DNA of 64,000 bases. Source: Antedon mediterranea (taxonomy: Eukaryota; Echinodermata; Crinoidea; Comatulida; Antedonidae). Where the stretch lies: contig NC_092676.1 of the NCBI RefSeq assembly GCF_964355755.1, positions 18,520,288-18,584,287 of the forward strand. Reading direction: 5' to 3'. Made by a program: the position numbers and the translations under genes. Below the pieces are notes generated by a model. That model was not told where the DNA came from. It did not search any database and saw only the letters and a list, made by a program, of their open reading frames with translations. Numbering within the stretch: the stretch's first letter is position 1; the number at the start of each line of letters is the position of its first letter. This document shows positions 44,353-57,309 of the stretch, piece after piece.

Positions 44353-44592
44353 GTAGCGACGCAACGCAAGGACGTAACGCAACGCATTACGTTCTAGTGG
44401 GAACCAAGCTTAAAGCTTGGTTCCCACTAGAACGTAACGCAAGGACGTAAACGCAACGCAAGCGCTTTAACCAATGACAAGCGAAGTTATATACAGTTAT
44501 CAATCACAAGCGAATAAGCCATCGCTTGTGATTGGTCAATTCACTTGCGTTGCGTTACGCCCTTGTGTTGCGTCACTAGTGGGAACCACACT
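44353..44592. mobile_element. 'GGTTCCCACTAG' MITE, one full copy plus an adjoining end fragment
   Basis: A short foldback fragment (44353-44410, ending gggaaccaagctt) is followed head-to-head by a full copy. The full copy starts aagcttggttcccactagaa and ends ctagtgggaaccacactt. The interior ccaatcacaagcgaa and tcgcttgtgattggtcaatt match 15041-15216. Confidence 0.85.
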
Positions 44593-44599
44593 TTACGTA

Positions 44600-47404
44600 A
44601 CCACGCACTTCAATAATATTACAGGTAACAAAAAGTAGCAACAGTATAAAATGTTAACAAAATCTATTTGTCATAAAAGTTGCATGTTGCATGTGTATGC
44701 ATATCCAACCATACTTAAATAATGTAACTATGGTCATAACCTTTTGTAATAAACTAAATACATTAAGTCCAGAGAAGTTAAAAAAAACCAGAAATATGGA
44801 CGGACAGTGAAACAGATAAGCATAGGATGAAACTAGGTTCAATAAAGTTGAGGACATAAATCCAACTTTCATGTGGAAAAAGTAAAGACTACTCTATATG
44901 TCCTACAATATTGTTAAAGAATGAGAATGCTAATTCAACAAAGTCGAAAATGGATGGACAAACCGACAGACAGACAAAAGTCGACAGGAAAAAATTGAAA
45001 ATTCAGTAAGATTTAGTACCATTCGTCCAATAGAAAAAAAAAATAGACAAACACACACACACATGATTCAAGAAAGGAAAAGATTCCAACGACTTTTTTT
45101 CCAAAAATATCTCAACATTTTCTACTTTTGTTACGTTAGTGGTTAAATTTGAACGGTAGTGGTGCAGATGGGTCGCGACAACGTAGTTACGAGAAATAAA
45201 GTGGTGCAGTTATTGTGAACTGTTTGAGAAATTATCTCACTATAAACATGTTTAGAGAAAAAAAAGGTATATAGCCCCCTCTAAATATTTTTGAAACATC
45301 TAATTTTGTATAGGGCTATATTAAATCAACAATTAGGATTAATATATTGATTATTCAAATATACAATATAGGCGGGTATATATATAAAATAGATTGTTCT
45401 TAAATATACATAGACCCAATACACTTTCTTATATTCTTGGCGTTAATTTATATTCTGATTTTTTTTTTACATGAACCCCCGATAAATAATAGAATCATCT
45501 AACTTGAAATCTGTTCAATCAAAGTACAACAGTCTATGTTCGCGCGGCCACTTGTGTGTTGTTATCAAAACCAAAACAAACCAAGGATGGAAAACGTGTG
45601 TAAGAAGTGGATTTAAAATTGCTGTACGTCTTTCTTTTTTTTGTTGATATTTAAATAATTTTCTTACATGGGAGATATGTGCCTATAAAAACGTAAGTAC
45701 ACGATAATAAATATGAGACTGATTTGACAAAGTACGGTACTATTTGAATACAGTAATCCCCAGCTTAAAATATATTGTTTTGATTATTGGTGGGTGTGTG
45801 AAGAGAAGTACGGGAACAAAATCTCAATCTACACATGCGTTACAACCAGCCAGTCAAACAATTGGGTACCATCATGTTAAACTTACAAATACAAATATCG
45901 CAAAAATGAGGTTGTATGCGTCGTACAATACTGCAAAGCATACTCTGTACAGTAGATCTGAACATTTATAGAAATATTTCAATCAAATGTTTGCAGCCTG
46001 GGGTATACAATACATATTTAAAATAATAAAAATACATAATGCACTTTTGTATGAACAACAATTGTATGACTCACTACGACCCCTGGGAGAGGTGCATCAT
46101 GGATGTGTCATTTACAAATTACTGGCACAAGGGTGCATCAAAAAACCCAATGATGTCACATCAATGAACAATGTCCATCACTTTACCACCCACCATTTGA
46201 ACAACATGGTCACAAGGGGTCAAAATGGGTGCGTCATGCTCACCTAAAGGTAAGTCAGTTTTGACACAGACGGACAAATAACGCACCTCTCCCGTGGGTC
46301 TTATGGTGGGTCATACAATAGACAAATGCATGTTGATTTCTTCCTCAAAAACCTTTCTTTTTCAGCTTAGACCTGGCTTCCATATTTTTGGTTGAGTGAG
46401 CATATTCTACAATACTATTATAAAATAGGATCTTGCACATTGCCCCTGCAGCCTGCATTAACTCATTTTAATTAGAATGATTTCAAATACAGGTGGTGAA
46501 AAAATGGCCTGTCTCAAAGGATTTTTTTTGTCTTCCTTGGATTCGATCCACTTTTATTTATTGCAATTCTATCTTATAAATATGTACTAAATGATAATTG
46601 CGTATAAAGCACATTGTTTTTCTCATTTGAGAGACAATGTTAAAAGTACAAAATATACATAATGAGATGATTGATTTCAACGATGAAACACATTTTTGCC
46701 TTCATTTACAATTTTAAAGAAAAGGTTCATCATCAACATATATAAATAAATAAAACAAGGCAATAAAAAGACGATAAACAGGTTAAAATCATACTTTTTT
46801 AAAAACTTGTTCAGGTAGAGAGGCTATGAACTAATTTTATATTTGCATGGCATTTTTAGTATTTCATTGTTTTATATATAAAATAATTTACAAAGAATTA
46901 AATCCCTTAATTAAAATGTTAATAGGGATGTCGCAAATTGGGATTGCTACAGTATAGTAGTGTTAAACCATTATTTCTCTGTGTTCATTCAAAGAATGTG
47001 CCCCTTAATTAGTTTGGTGTTCTTTGAATAGTAATTTATTTTTAGTGCTATAGTAAGTGTAACAAAATTATAGATAAATTATAGATTAAAAGTATAAAAT
47101 TATTTGGAGATAATTCCACAGCATCGCCTCAGCAAACAGCTTCAAGCCAGGATTAAATTGGTTTCTTTTTCTGTGCATTTTTCACTATACTGTGAATCAA
47201 CGGCAGGTGCACTTTGTAATTTACACCTTTCTTTATATTAGGAACCAGTACATTTATCCACAGGCCTGTTCTTATTTTTAGATGAATTTAGCCTAAATCA
47301 TCATCATCATACATTATTTTCTACAATTTGATGTACTTTTCAAATGGTATTGGTTGAAAGCTTGTTGTCCTTTGAGCTGAATGAACACCTTTAATGCCTT
47401 ATTG
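44600..47404. other. Gene-poor stretch
   Basis: No ORF with recognisable content. A single gttacgttagtggtt at 45130 matches the satellite unit. A GC-richer spot near 45540-45600 ends in a strong donor-like cgtgtgtaagaag and could be a 5' non-coding exon of the gene beginning near 48751, but this is unsupported. Confidence 0.4.
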
Positions 47405-47620
47405 GAGTGAGTAGTCTAGAGGTTACGATAGTGGAACTATAATCCATAGCCATAATATCGGCAAGGGTTAGAGTCTCACTCGCTCCATGGTTCTGTCGGT
47501 AGAACAAATCTGCTCTAGAATATAAAACAATTCTCGTTCGCACTTTAAAGAACATAGTTACATCTTGAGTTATCCTGTTGTACTACTGTAGTGTACACAC
47601 AGCCACTGTGTTGTGGACAG
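47405..47620 (+). mobile_element. tRNA-derived SINE, decayed copy 2
   Basis: gagtgagtagtctagaggtt (box A region), tcggcaagggttagagtctc (box B region), then ctccatggttctgtcggtag and cactttaaagaacatagtta, in the same order as the SINE at 2953-3260. Confidence 0.65.
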
Positions 47621-48434
47621 ATGAGAGAAGACCTGAATAACCTGATGCATGTACAATAGTTGAAAGTGTGGAGGACCTGTGTATGTCAGCTTACAGTATG
47701 CTGCTTCCAGTACTCGTTGAACATAGTTCAATAAAAATAAAGCATAATTTGAACTGATTGTAAATAGCAGTGTATGTTTTTGTTCATCTGTTATTACTAC
47801 AGTACCGTAAAAATAACTAGCTTTAAATAAGCATTTATCTCGTAATACAAGGTTACAAGATTATTGTGAGATACGAGTCTTGCACATACATAGATCAGTG
47901 AGTATCCGATTGCCGCAGTCAGCGTTAATTTTTGCATCCTAGCGGTCGAAAACTATTAACATGTATCTTATACACATCTCTTCCATTTCAAACCTTACCC
48001 CTCACCATGTCTTCCCACCTCCCACTCTCTAAAATCAAGAAAATTGTATTTCATTTACATTGCAACTTTCCACCCCCTCTTTGTTAGTTTAATAGGCCTA
48101 TACTAACACTGAAAATTAACAAAACAACTCTTGCGATACTTTTTAATAACAAATTATAATGAAACATGGCATTTAAATCACTTTAATCATTGTAATTACT
48201 TATGTTGCCAAGTAATTGCAATTAAACATGTTTTATAAAACTGCCTGCTGTGTAAAAGGGCAATGAACTTCACATCATATAAAATAGTAATGATTTAATG
48301 CTCTAATATTGTGAAGTAAAGCAGTATCTCTAGAGGCTATTATTTAAATATATTGCCCCACAGAACTTTAAAGTTTATGTCTAACTCAAACCATTTTTAA
48401 GTTAAATAATGTTTATCCAAGCAGTAATCTAAAG

Positions 48435-48510
48435 TTGTTGATGATGTCATATCAGTACCATATTTGGGCATATCATTACCATATTTGGGCACATCACACT
48501 TGTTTTGAAT
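48435..48510. mobile_element. Internal fragment of the 'CTCTGTCTACA' MITE with a doubled unit
   Basis: gatgatgtcatatcagtacc, then two 21-bp units of the atttgggcatatcattacca type, then cacatcacacttg. The termini are not recognisable. Confidence 0.65.
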
Positions 48511-48750
48511 ATAAATGCCAATGATTTTACTTATAAAAAGATAAAATAACAATGAATTTAACAACAAATCAATTGTCTGACAGACAATTTGAAAATTTTG
48601 CTTTAAATTACATTTTTTTAGGTAAATATTTGTTTGAATCAAACTTTTGAATAACTATTATGTGACATTAAAATGGCTTTTAAAAAAACAAAAAAGTTGC
48701 AGGGAGGCAATATATCTTTAAATATGTTAATTCATAATTTTATTTACATA

Positions 48751-48872
48751 GGTTGCAAGCCTGATTTGATACTGCAATATGGCATCTTCACATGCAGAGA
48801 ATGGCCTTCGATCCCCTGAACAAGAGGCTCAAGAAGCCGAAAAGTTTCGAAGAGTAATTAAATCAAGATCAG
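48751..48872 (+). CDS. Probable 5' coding exon of an unidentified gene
   Basis: A polypyrimidine-rich acceptor (tttatttacatag) is followed by 28 bases of presumed 5' UTR and an ATG at 48779. The frame then runs 31 codons (MASSHAENGLRSPEQEAQEA, then EKFRRVIKSRS) to a donor-like tcaG|gtatat, phase 1. The high Glu/Ala/Arg content looks like real coding sequence in an otherwise AT-rich area. The next exon is not identified; it may lie beyond a long intron. Without splicing the ORF would end about 17 codons later. I do not recognise the protein. Confidence 0.45.
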
Positions 48873-50590
48873 GTATATTTATAGTATTTTATTATTTATT
48901 TCTTGTGTCCAATGTTTGAACCAGGTTTTGTTTGATTGTGGTGCTTATTGATCGTTAGTTTTCAACAGTTTCGATTACAGGACTTGATCATCTATTCCAG
49001 TGGTCCAGTGTTCGATTACGTACATGCTGACCAATGACCAGTAATATCTCTGACAGGCCTTTAAAATCTTCCAGTAACTGACCTGTTATGATTTACAAAA
49101 ATCTTTAAAACTGGGTTTGCTTTTTAAACCATTATTGGCCAGAGTAAAATTGAATTCCTTATAACCTTAAGGATCACCCATGGCTATTTGCGTAAGAAAT
49201 CTGTTTTTTAATTCCAAATAATTGAATAACAAGTAATAAAATACTGTACTAAATAAATATATAACCTGTAAAGTCAGAGAAATCAAATTCAGATAATTCG
49301 GATTTATTAATACCTTACTAGACTTTCTTCGCTTACAAAAAATAAAAGTAACAATTAATTTAATTCCTTTTGAAAAATTGTAGGTGATATTTTAATAGAT
49401 AAAAGATAATTAGCACACACAAATCTTAGATTGTCCAACGCAACATGCAAAGTGTACGTTGTGTTGAATTTTGTCTGTCAAGTGTCAGTAATAGATAGTG
49501 TAGCACAACACTACAGAAACGTGATTGGAAAACCCTATTTCTTCAATCACATAAAGTAACTGTTACCCAACATTGTTGTTTTGTTCAGTGGCCTTTGCAT
49601 TCAATAAAGAAAGTATACCAATTAACAAAATTCCCTATACCACCTGAACAGTTTATAATAGCATGGATTTCCACAAGAATGATTTGATTGCATAGCCAAT
49701 GATAGCAAATATCAAACCCCTCATTATGAAAACAATTCCCACTGTACCTGTCCCTGAGAATACCTGTAGATGTAGAGAAACAATAGAATAGTCATCCTGA
49801 CAGAAGCATATAAAAGAAATTAGCTCTTTGTTTATTTTTTCCTGCTGAATTTACCTGTGCACTGCTGTTATTTAAATTCAATCTAAACTTGATATAGGGA
49901 ACAGTATTATGTGACGAAGGCACATGTGCTCTATATTATGTTACTGTAGTGTAGGCCTACTGTACATGAACTAATATTATTACATCATGTACCTATATTA
50001 ATACTATAATACAGTGTGTAGTATGCACAAATTGAGCGGTACAAATTTTGGTTGCCATACCAATAAAATTCTCTTCAACTTTGAACATCACATGAATTTT
50101 ATGTTTCTTATTATCAATATACAATATTTGCTGACATTTTGTAGGCCTTATCACATGCCACAAACAAATTTCATATTTGTTCCAGTGATACAACTAATTA
50201 ACCCTAAACACGTACCCCGAAGTGGGTTAATCATACTCGTAGACAGAGTTGGGGAGGGCTGAGGTTTAGTGGTTTTTAACTACTCTGCTTGAGTATAACA
50301 TACTCTGATCAACATCAATACCAGAGTACAGCACTACAGTATACATTATTGTTTACCATATTGTTTATTGATCGATTATGTCTGAGAATATCTATTGCGG
50401 AAATTGTTAATTATATGCAATGTATTTCAATATCACGTAACAATCAATATATGTAATTTGAGATTCTTTCTTTTTCATAGTATTGACTTAAATTTTAGAG
50501 AGGTACATTATATTGGTTCGCAAAATAATTTGCTCAAACAAATAGCAAAAAAATAAAATAAAACACTAGAAACACAATTTTTTGTTTAAT
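48873..50590. other. Gene-free stretch, possibly intron
   Basis: AT-rich with no exon-like segment seen. Confidence 0.4.
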
Positions 50591-50599
50591 TGATCATAA

Positions 50600-50835
50600 T
50601 CTTCATCCCCTTATCCCTTTACCTTCCTTTTCCCTCATCCTCTTTCCCTTCTCCTTCATCCATCCTCCTTCTCCCTCATTATCCTTCCCTTCTTCCTCAT
50701 TATCCTTCCCTTCTTCCTGATCCTCCTTCCCTCTCCTTCATCCATCCTCCTTCTCCATCACCCTCCCCATTCTCCCTCATTATCTTTCTCTTCTCCCTCA
50801 TCCTCCTTCTCCTCTTCTCCCTCATCCTTAACTTG
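50600..50835. repeat. Homopyrimidine (C/T) tract, about 235 bp, quasi-repetitive
   Basis: The plus strand is almost purely pyrimidine, with modules such as ccctcattatccttccc and ccttcatccatcctcctt recurring. The few purines are mostly A in cat or tcat. The 88-residue Ser/Pro/Leu ORF across it is a product of composition. Confidence 0.9.
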
Positions 50836-50958
50836 GATCCTAAATTTAATTTTTAGATCCATGGGTGGGCCACCAAATTCTTTACTGTTTGTAAAATGCA
50901 TTTTTGAACACCAGACATTTTAGAAAATGGTAATATTAGAGGCTTTAAAATAGACTAT

Positions 50959-51100
50959 AGCTCTGTCTACACTATCAAACTAGTTTGAAAAAAAATTGTG
51001 ATGTGCCTAAACATTGTAGTGATATGACATCATCATGTCCATATATGGGCACATCACATTTTGTTGTCACACACAGTTATGATAATGTAGACAGAGCTTA
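50959..51100. mobile_element. 'CTCTGTCTACA' MITE, near full-length reference copy
   Basis: agctctgtctacactatcaa at the left; ataatgtagacagagctt at the right. The interior has one cattgtagtgatatgac unit, catcatcatgtccatatatg and ggcacatcacattttgttgt. About 142 bp. Confidence 0.9.
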
Positions 51101-51519
51101 AGAGAGGTGGATGGCAGGCATTTAGGCTCCCTGACTTTGCCTTTAGCTAAATTATACATTGTTATTTAATGTAAACAGATTGTATTAATGACTGATGTGA
51201 CTTTCATTACTCCATATGGAGTGTGTCATTTTAAAATTGACCTTTCTGTGTTTTTAATACACAAATTATAATGTTGTTTTTTATGAACTATGTTGAGAAG
51301 CATGATGTAGTATTAAAATGTTACAAATTGTAAATGTATGGGAGATATTATTAATATAGAAATTATTTTTGTCTACTTTGAAGTATTTCAGATTCTTGCA
51401 AAATGAAATGACCAAAGAGTTTTATGGATTGGGACTGTCCACTCCGTAACTCATTATGAATAGTTAGAAGTATGCATAATGGTTTTATCTTAACATTGTA
51501 TGTTGTCATTAACTTATAA

Positions 51520-51645
51520 AACCTCTATTGAGGGGACACCTTCAAGATCCAACAAAGTGTCCAGGGATTGTTTGCAATGTTAAAACATATAAATTTGCTC
51601 TGTTTCACAAGAAAGTGTCCCCTGAACATTGTAAGGAGGAGTTCT
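51520..51645. repeat. Dispersed repeat with 'CCAACAAAGTGTCC' core
   Basis: cctctattgaggggacacct, then tccaacaaagtgtccaggga and gaaagtgtcccctgaacatt. Same repeat as at 6801-6985 and 10706-10752. Confidence 0.55.
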
Positions 51646-52479
51646 ACTGTGTTCTTAACTTTCGTATGTGTGTGATTGGATACAACTGATGTCATTTATT
51701 ATTATTTCAATTTGATTTTAGTAAATTCTAGATTGGAAACCATCTTTTACAACAAACAAAATATTATCAAACAATAAATATATGAATGTAAACATTTTCT
51801 TGCAACTTATAGTATACTAGATTTGAAAGTAAAGAATGCTTTCATCAAACAGAATAAAAATGAGTTTATTATCATAATTTTTTCAAAAATGATTCTGCAA
51901 ATTCTGACCTTTTAACAAATATGTAGGTGATTAATTAACATCATATTTCTGAGTTTAATTTTGGTATTTTGGTATTAATTTACCAGGTCACCAAGCTTGA
52001 AATGTCCCAATTTAGAAAGAATGCGTTTAATAGATCTGGATGTTTTGCAACTGAAGAACTCATGGCATATGGTCCAAGCTATTTGAGTAGGAAATAATTA
52101 GGCTGCACCTTTGGCTATGACAGCCAGCACAAAAAATGTAAACGTGGGTTTTGATTAGGCACATATATTAGTATTTTATATTAATAATAATAATTATTGA
52201 ATTTCAATGAAAAATAAGATACTTTAAATGATACACATATTTTATTTATTAAACTTTATCACTGCACATAAAAACATAACAAAAAGGCAGCGAAAAGAAA
52301 GTGAATGTGAGTACAGTGATGAGTATAATCTCATTATAAATCTACCACCCCTTATTTTGACTTTGGTCAATTCCATTTTCCTTTGGCTATTTAACCCTGA
52401 AGATGCAAGCCCGTATCCAGGATTGTTTACAGAGGTTCTTTTTTCCTCAAAAAGGGGCAAGTACAAGTGAAGAAACTGA

Positions 52480-52690
52480 ACCAAAAATAAATTTAGGCCT
52501 AGTAGTAGAAAGTAGAAAGTAATTTGTCTACTGGCTACTGTAGCTAAATTGGAAAAAATGGCCATGAGAAAGGCCTATTTACTAACTGTAGCACCGTCGC
52601 TGATGGTTTAAAAGGGCACTTCAGGACAAGGTGGGTTCTTTAGAACCCTACAAATCCTCCCATCCTCCTGGCTATGGGCTTGATATGCCT
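52480..52690. repeat. Dispersed repeat shared with 56235-56430 and 57093-57172
   Basis: Contains a gtaatttgtctactggctac phrase and, further on, ggtgggttctttagaaccct and cctggctatgggcttg. The second half matches 56358-56430 and the first half resembles 56270-56300 and 57120-57150. Confidence 0.55.
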
Positions 52691-53683
52691 CCCTGGCTAA
52701 ACCATATAGTTAAAACTTTGCTTAATTTATGAATAAGAAGAAGTAGGTAACAATATGAAAGATAGACTACATGAATGTGTGTAATTTTTTAGATGTTGAA
52801 AGGACACCTTCAGACCGGACAATGTTTATCCTAACATACATGGAATACAAGAAACTTGTCTTTATAAAAATACAAAGAAATACAGTATTGGCAATTCTGA
52901 TAGTAATAACAAAAAGATACATACATACGTACCTAACTAAAAATATTCACAAATGCAGTCAGTTGATGCTAAAAACATCAATATTATTATTAATATTATT
53001 AATGTATGAACTGCAATAAATTTATTGATTCATTTCTTTAAGACAACATTGCACTTACAAATGGAATGTCGATAAAATTTGATAAATGGTTGTTAAGTAT
53101 TATATGTTGTGAATAATTATTTGATTCATCCGACATCCCTTTAAAAGAGAGAGAAAATAAAAGGGTCAAAGTTTAGTTACATACTCAAAGATGTATATTG
53201 TTTTGATACTCATAATATAATAAGCATAAAAAACAACAATAAATGAGATTTTTAATTTGTTTATTGTATTAATTTTAATAATAATTTATTTAAATAAAAT
53301 CTCTTTAATGTAAAGATTTCATAACAAATAAAGATAAATGAAATCAAACTTTGAATTATCCCATTTTGTAGTTTTTAGAAATTAATCACTTTTGGCAAAA
53401 AAAAAGGATAAATAATGAATTCGCTAATAAAAAATAAATTAACCTAAAACTCATTGACTTCCAGGCAATGGGCAGCCAGTTTATTTCTTTAAATTACAGT
53501 TTTATCAGGTAAATTATTTTTTTTTTCGATCCACTTTTTGTCAAACTGAAAACAAATATTTTACATTAAAAAGGAAAAAGAATTAGAAACAATTATTTTC
53601 AATTATAAATCTATATCTTTAATTCTGATTGAATTCAATTTTCAGAGTAAAAACCCAATGAATTTTTAACTTTAATTACGTCG

Positions 53684-53760
53684 CTTAAAGATTCAAGATT
53701 CAAGAAATTTTATTTGTCCATTAAAATAGAAATTCACTTTGCTTGGTAGATTAAAACAAC
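53684..53760 (-). mobile_element. LINE 3' tail, minus strand
   Basis: On the minus strand the sequence reads aatggacaaataaaatttct followed by a (TTGAATC)n-like tail, the usual end of a 5'-truncated LINE copy. Confidence 0.45.
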
Positions 53761-54526
53761 AATATTGCAACAATTTAAAAACGTGCAGTATTATAACAGG
53801 TTAAAAATACTGTTAAAAATGTAAAACTATTAAAAATTGAAACTTTTGACCATGTACTGTATCTAGACTAAACTATAACAAAAACATTTCTACATCTTTT
53901 TCATTTGTCATTACCAGACTAATGTTACATAGAATGTTATATATGAACAATAAACTTCAGAAAACACTATAAGTTATGTGTAATATTCTTAGGAGAATTA
54001 AGTTAAAGATATTTGAAGAGTCCCTTAGGATGACTTTGCTGTGGGAGGTATGGATACATTGAAATGATTATTTAACAACAGTCATCTCATAAACAATACA
54101 ACATAATGAATTTGGATATAAATTCATTGCTGTTACTAAAATAATGCTGTTTGATTGATCACATATTATACAGTTCCTGCTACTTTTTGCCTAGTGTTGC
54201 CTTGGACTGTTGCTAACAAATACAGTGGGGAAATCATCCTCATGGTCTGTTTCTGTGCAGAATAATCCATTATTTTAAAAAAATGTATTTTTTAGGCCAA
54301 CCACATTTTTTGCTCCAAAATAGACTGTTTAATTTTGTGGTTGGTCGTTCATAATAATGTTAACATTACCTAAAATGCAATGCGATCCGGTGGTCAAACG
54401 TGCAAGATACTACAGCTATCAATAATAACTGTTATTTTGTGTTGCAGCCAAAAATTTAAAACAGCGATAACCAGTTAAATTGCGTTATAAGACCAAATCA
54501 ACTATGTTTTTAACTATTATTTTCAG

Positions 54527-54665
54527 GCTGCCATTTAACCAGTTATTAAAATTATGTCCTGTTTCTACTGCTAAGAATTTAGGATTAGAAACAGGACTTC
54601 AGAGGTCACTGCCAAAATGGTTCTTTCAAGCAGACACCATTTGGAACTCGATACATCATTTCTGA
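54527..54665 (+). CDS. Possible terminal coding exon, weak
   Basis: A good acceptor (taactattattttcag) is followed by a 45-codon open frame to TGA (LPFNQLLKLCPVSTAKNLGL, then KWFFQADTIWNSIHHF). No homology is recognised. The phrase ADTIWNSI is faintly like the APTIWNSL of L2/CR1 polymerases, so it may instead be a LINE relic. Confidence 0.2.
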
Positions 54666-55885
54666 CTTACAATTAAAATACTAAATTCATTGTTTAATTC
54701 GTTTTAGATTCGACAATTTCATTATGTTATTCACAGCTGTTGCTTTCGGTTTAGTCTTTATCAATGTCATTGTTGTTACTGTATGTCATTAATGTCATGT
54801 TCCAAAGAGTAGAATATGCTTTGAATTGTCTTTGCTATGTAAGGGTCTCTTGTGATCAGCTTCGGCTGGATGAACCTCCCTCATTAAAGATCACAGTTGA
54901 AGTAAAATCAATTTTATCAGGTCAGAGTTAATATAAAAATCTATACTGGAAGGTAGTTTATAATTTAATTGCAGGCCTAACTCTCGAAAGGAGGAGCATG
55001 TTCCCCTAGCTTTACCTCCTGTATCCACCCATATCCTATCTACTGTAATGTCATAGTTCCCAACCCTCAGTATATGGCATCATCTACCTTTATGCCATTA
55101 TGTTTCTTTGCATTCACGTTCCATCCAACATTCCATTTCCAAAATTCACAAACATCAATGTGTTTTAAGAGTAATATTGGTATTTAAAGAGTTATATATT
55201 CCCTTAATTTTAAAGTACCGTACATGTATATCTACAGATCTGGCCCTCACGGGAAGCTAATTGAGTGAGTTACCAGAAAAGGGATAGGTTTGATACAATA
55301 TAACAATGTTGGGAAGTATTTGGTTTATAATATAACATGTTGGATAGAATTTATTTTGTCTTTAGTAGTACAGTACAAAGACATGTGAATAATGATGGGA
55401 ACTTGTTGTAATCATTAACCAGTGTTCTGTAATAAGTACAATACAGTTACAGTACTGAATTCATGTTTACCTAAACGGTATACTGCTATATTTCTGTCAT
55501 TATTGTTAATATTTACCAACGAGTCCCTATGACCTACATTTACTCAAAACAGGTTTGTATACATAGCAGAAAGGTCAAGTATGATAGCAAATAGATCTAG
55601 GAATATAGATGTTTAATCAGATACTATTGATGAGCTTTATCCACTCAGAATTATCAAATTTGTATGAATGATAATGTCCTTTGAAGTTGGTGCCATCATC
55701 AATAATATGTTGATGATGGCACCACTCCAAGGAAAGACATGATCATTGGGTGGAAAGTTTCTCCCTAAGTTTGTTTTCTATATTCCCTTTGAAAAATCAT
55801 ATTTCTCAGTTAAGCAGTTTTTTTTTCTGCAAATAAAGGCATGTACAAAAAAAAATCATATTTAGGCCTACTACTATTAGTATAT

Positions 55886-56225
55886 GACTTACCTTACCTT
55901 ATCACATTGAAACAACGATTCTGGCCAGATCACCGAAGTTAAACAACGTTGGGCCCGGTTAGAGCTTGGATGAGAGATCATCTGGGAATACCGGGTGCTG
56001 TATATGGAGCTGGGGTCCCATTAGGCATTTGAAATCAGCACTGCTGACTCTTATGGCAGCCCCCGCATCTAGTATCTGCCTCAGACGTATTGGTTTATGC
56101 CTCTCCTCTGGTGAAGGTGGGCACTGGACAAGAGAAGCTCTTGTCAATGTTGAGACCAGCCAAAGGTGCTTAAACAGTCCTAGCTTTAGTCATCATTCAG
56201 ATGAATGTAAGACTAATTGACATTG
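55886..56225 (+). mobile_element. 5S rRNA-derived repeat (SINE3-like) or 5S retropseudogene
   Basis: Positions 55886-56003 align along nearly the whole length of 5S rRNA: gaagttaaacaacgttgggc (box A region), agcttggatgagagatc (intermediate element and box C region), ctgggaataccgggtgctgt. Substitutions in the first third rule out a functional 5S gene. About 220 bp of unrelated, non-5S sequence follows without a break, as in 5S-headed SINEs. Only one copy is in the window. Confidence 0.7.
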
Positions 56226-56234
56226 CCATACAGG

Positions 56235-56430
56235 TATATAATAAGTATATGAATGATAAGTTGAAAATAATTTGCCTGCTGGCTACGTACAGTAGGATTA
56301 GGCAAAAAATTGGTTATAAGTTTTAAGCCTATGAACTTTCACTGCTAGTCTCTAGTTTGAAAAGGCCACTTCAAGATAAAGTGGGTTCTTTCGAACCTTA
56401 TGGACCTCCCTCCTGGCTATGGGCTTGTCA
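56235..56430. repeat. Dispersed repeat, copy 2
   Basis: aagtatatgaatgataagtt and aatttgcctgctggctacgt are repeated at 57093-57172 with few differences. The portion with gtgggttctttcgaacc and cctggctatgggcttgtc matches 52620-52690. Confidence 0.7.
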
Positions 56431-57092
56431 CTGATCTATAATTCAGCCTGTAATGCCTTAACATAAAAACATTTACATGCACCGTGAATTATATAATATA
56501 AATGTCTATGTCAACTTTTTTTTAAATAAACTTAGGCGAAGAGTAAACACTTGAGGATATTAAAAGGTTCTTTCAAATGCTTCCGTCAATAAAGAGTATT
56601 TTGCCCAAATACAGATTTATTAATTACAGTATTGTCGTGAATATGAATTACTGAAATCTACAAGAGATAGGGAATGAAACAATTGATGCCCTACAGTACA
56701 CTCTGTCAGAAGATTTTGATTTGATAACATTGTAATGTCATGTTGCATACTAAAAATACTTTTATTATTCAACGATTACGTTGCTATGGTTTTAGGAATA
56801 ATAAAATGATCATTCGAAACAACGCATATTGAGATAATACATATTGATTGTAATATGTATGCATTGTATTGTTAAAATATCATTTGTAGTTTTAATATTG
56901 CTGAATTGCTTGATATCGCAATTACCGTCAAAGACTCGTAAAAGATTTCAGTGCGCCACTTTTTTCATTTATTGTTTATTTTATGAATGTAGCTATTTTT
57001 GTTATACTTTTTATATCAATTACCGACTGAGTGCCAAAGATCTAAAAGTTAAGCAACTGATGAAAAGATCATATGATTTAGGCCTACAGTAC

Positions 57093-57172
57093 TAAGTATA
57101 TGAATGGTAAAGTTGAAAATAATTTGCCTGTTAGCTACGTACAGTAGGATTGGGCAAAACAATTGTTATAAT
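57093..57172. repeat. Dispersed repeat, copy 3
   Basis: aagtatatgaatggtaaagt, tgaaaataatttgcctgtta and gctacgtacagtaggattgg match 56235-56318. Confidence 0.75.
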
Positions 57173-57309
57173 GAAAATTTGTGTGTTTATTCAGGTAGTA
57201 TTAGCCAGTAGTATCTTACTTTTACACCTGTATGTAGAAACCCTATTGCTGTACGAGCGCATCTTTGGGACTCTGCAACAAAGAGTCCTTTGTATAGGGG
57301 TAGACTGAA

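Noticed and set aside
44097-44387. 96-residue minus-strand ORF of Val/Thr repeats
   Set aside because: It is a translation of the satellite 44094-44352 and has no independent support.
50590-50856. 88-residue Ser/Pro/Leu-rich ORF
   Set aside because: It comes from the homopyrimidine tract; composition alone explains it.
52228-53019. Short ORFs of about 80-107 codons
   Set aside because: They overlap dispersed repeats or AT-rich sequence and show no conserved motif or exon boundary.
55886-56003. Functional 5S rRNA gene
   Set aside because: There are too many substitutions in the first third, and no T-run terminator follows the 3' end.
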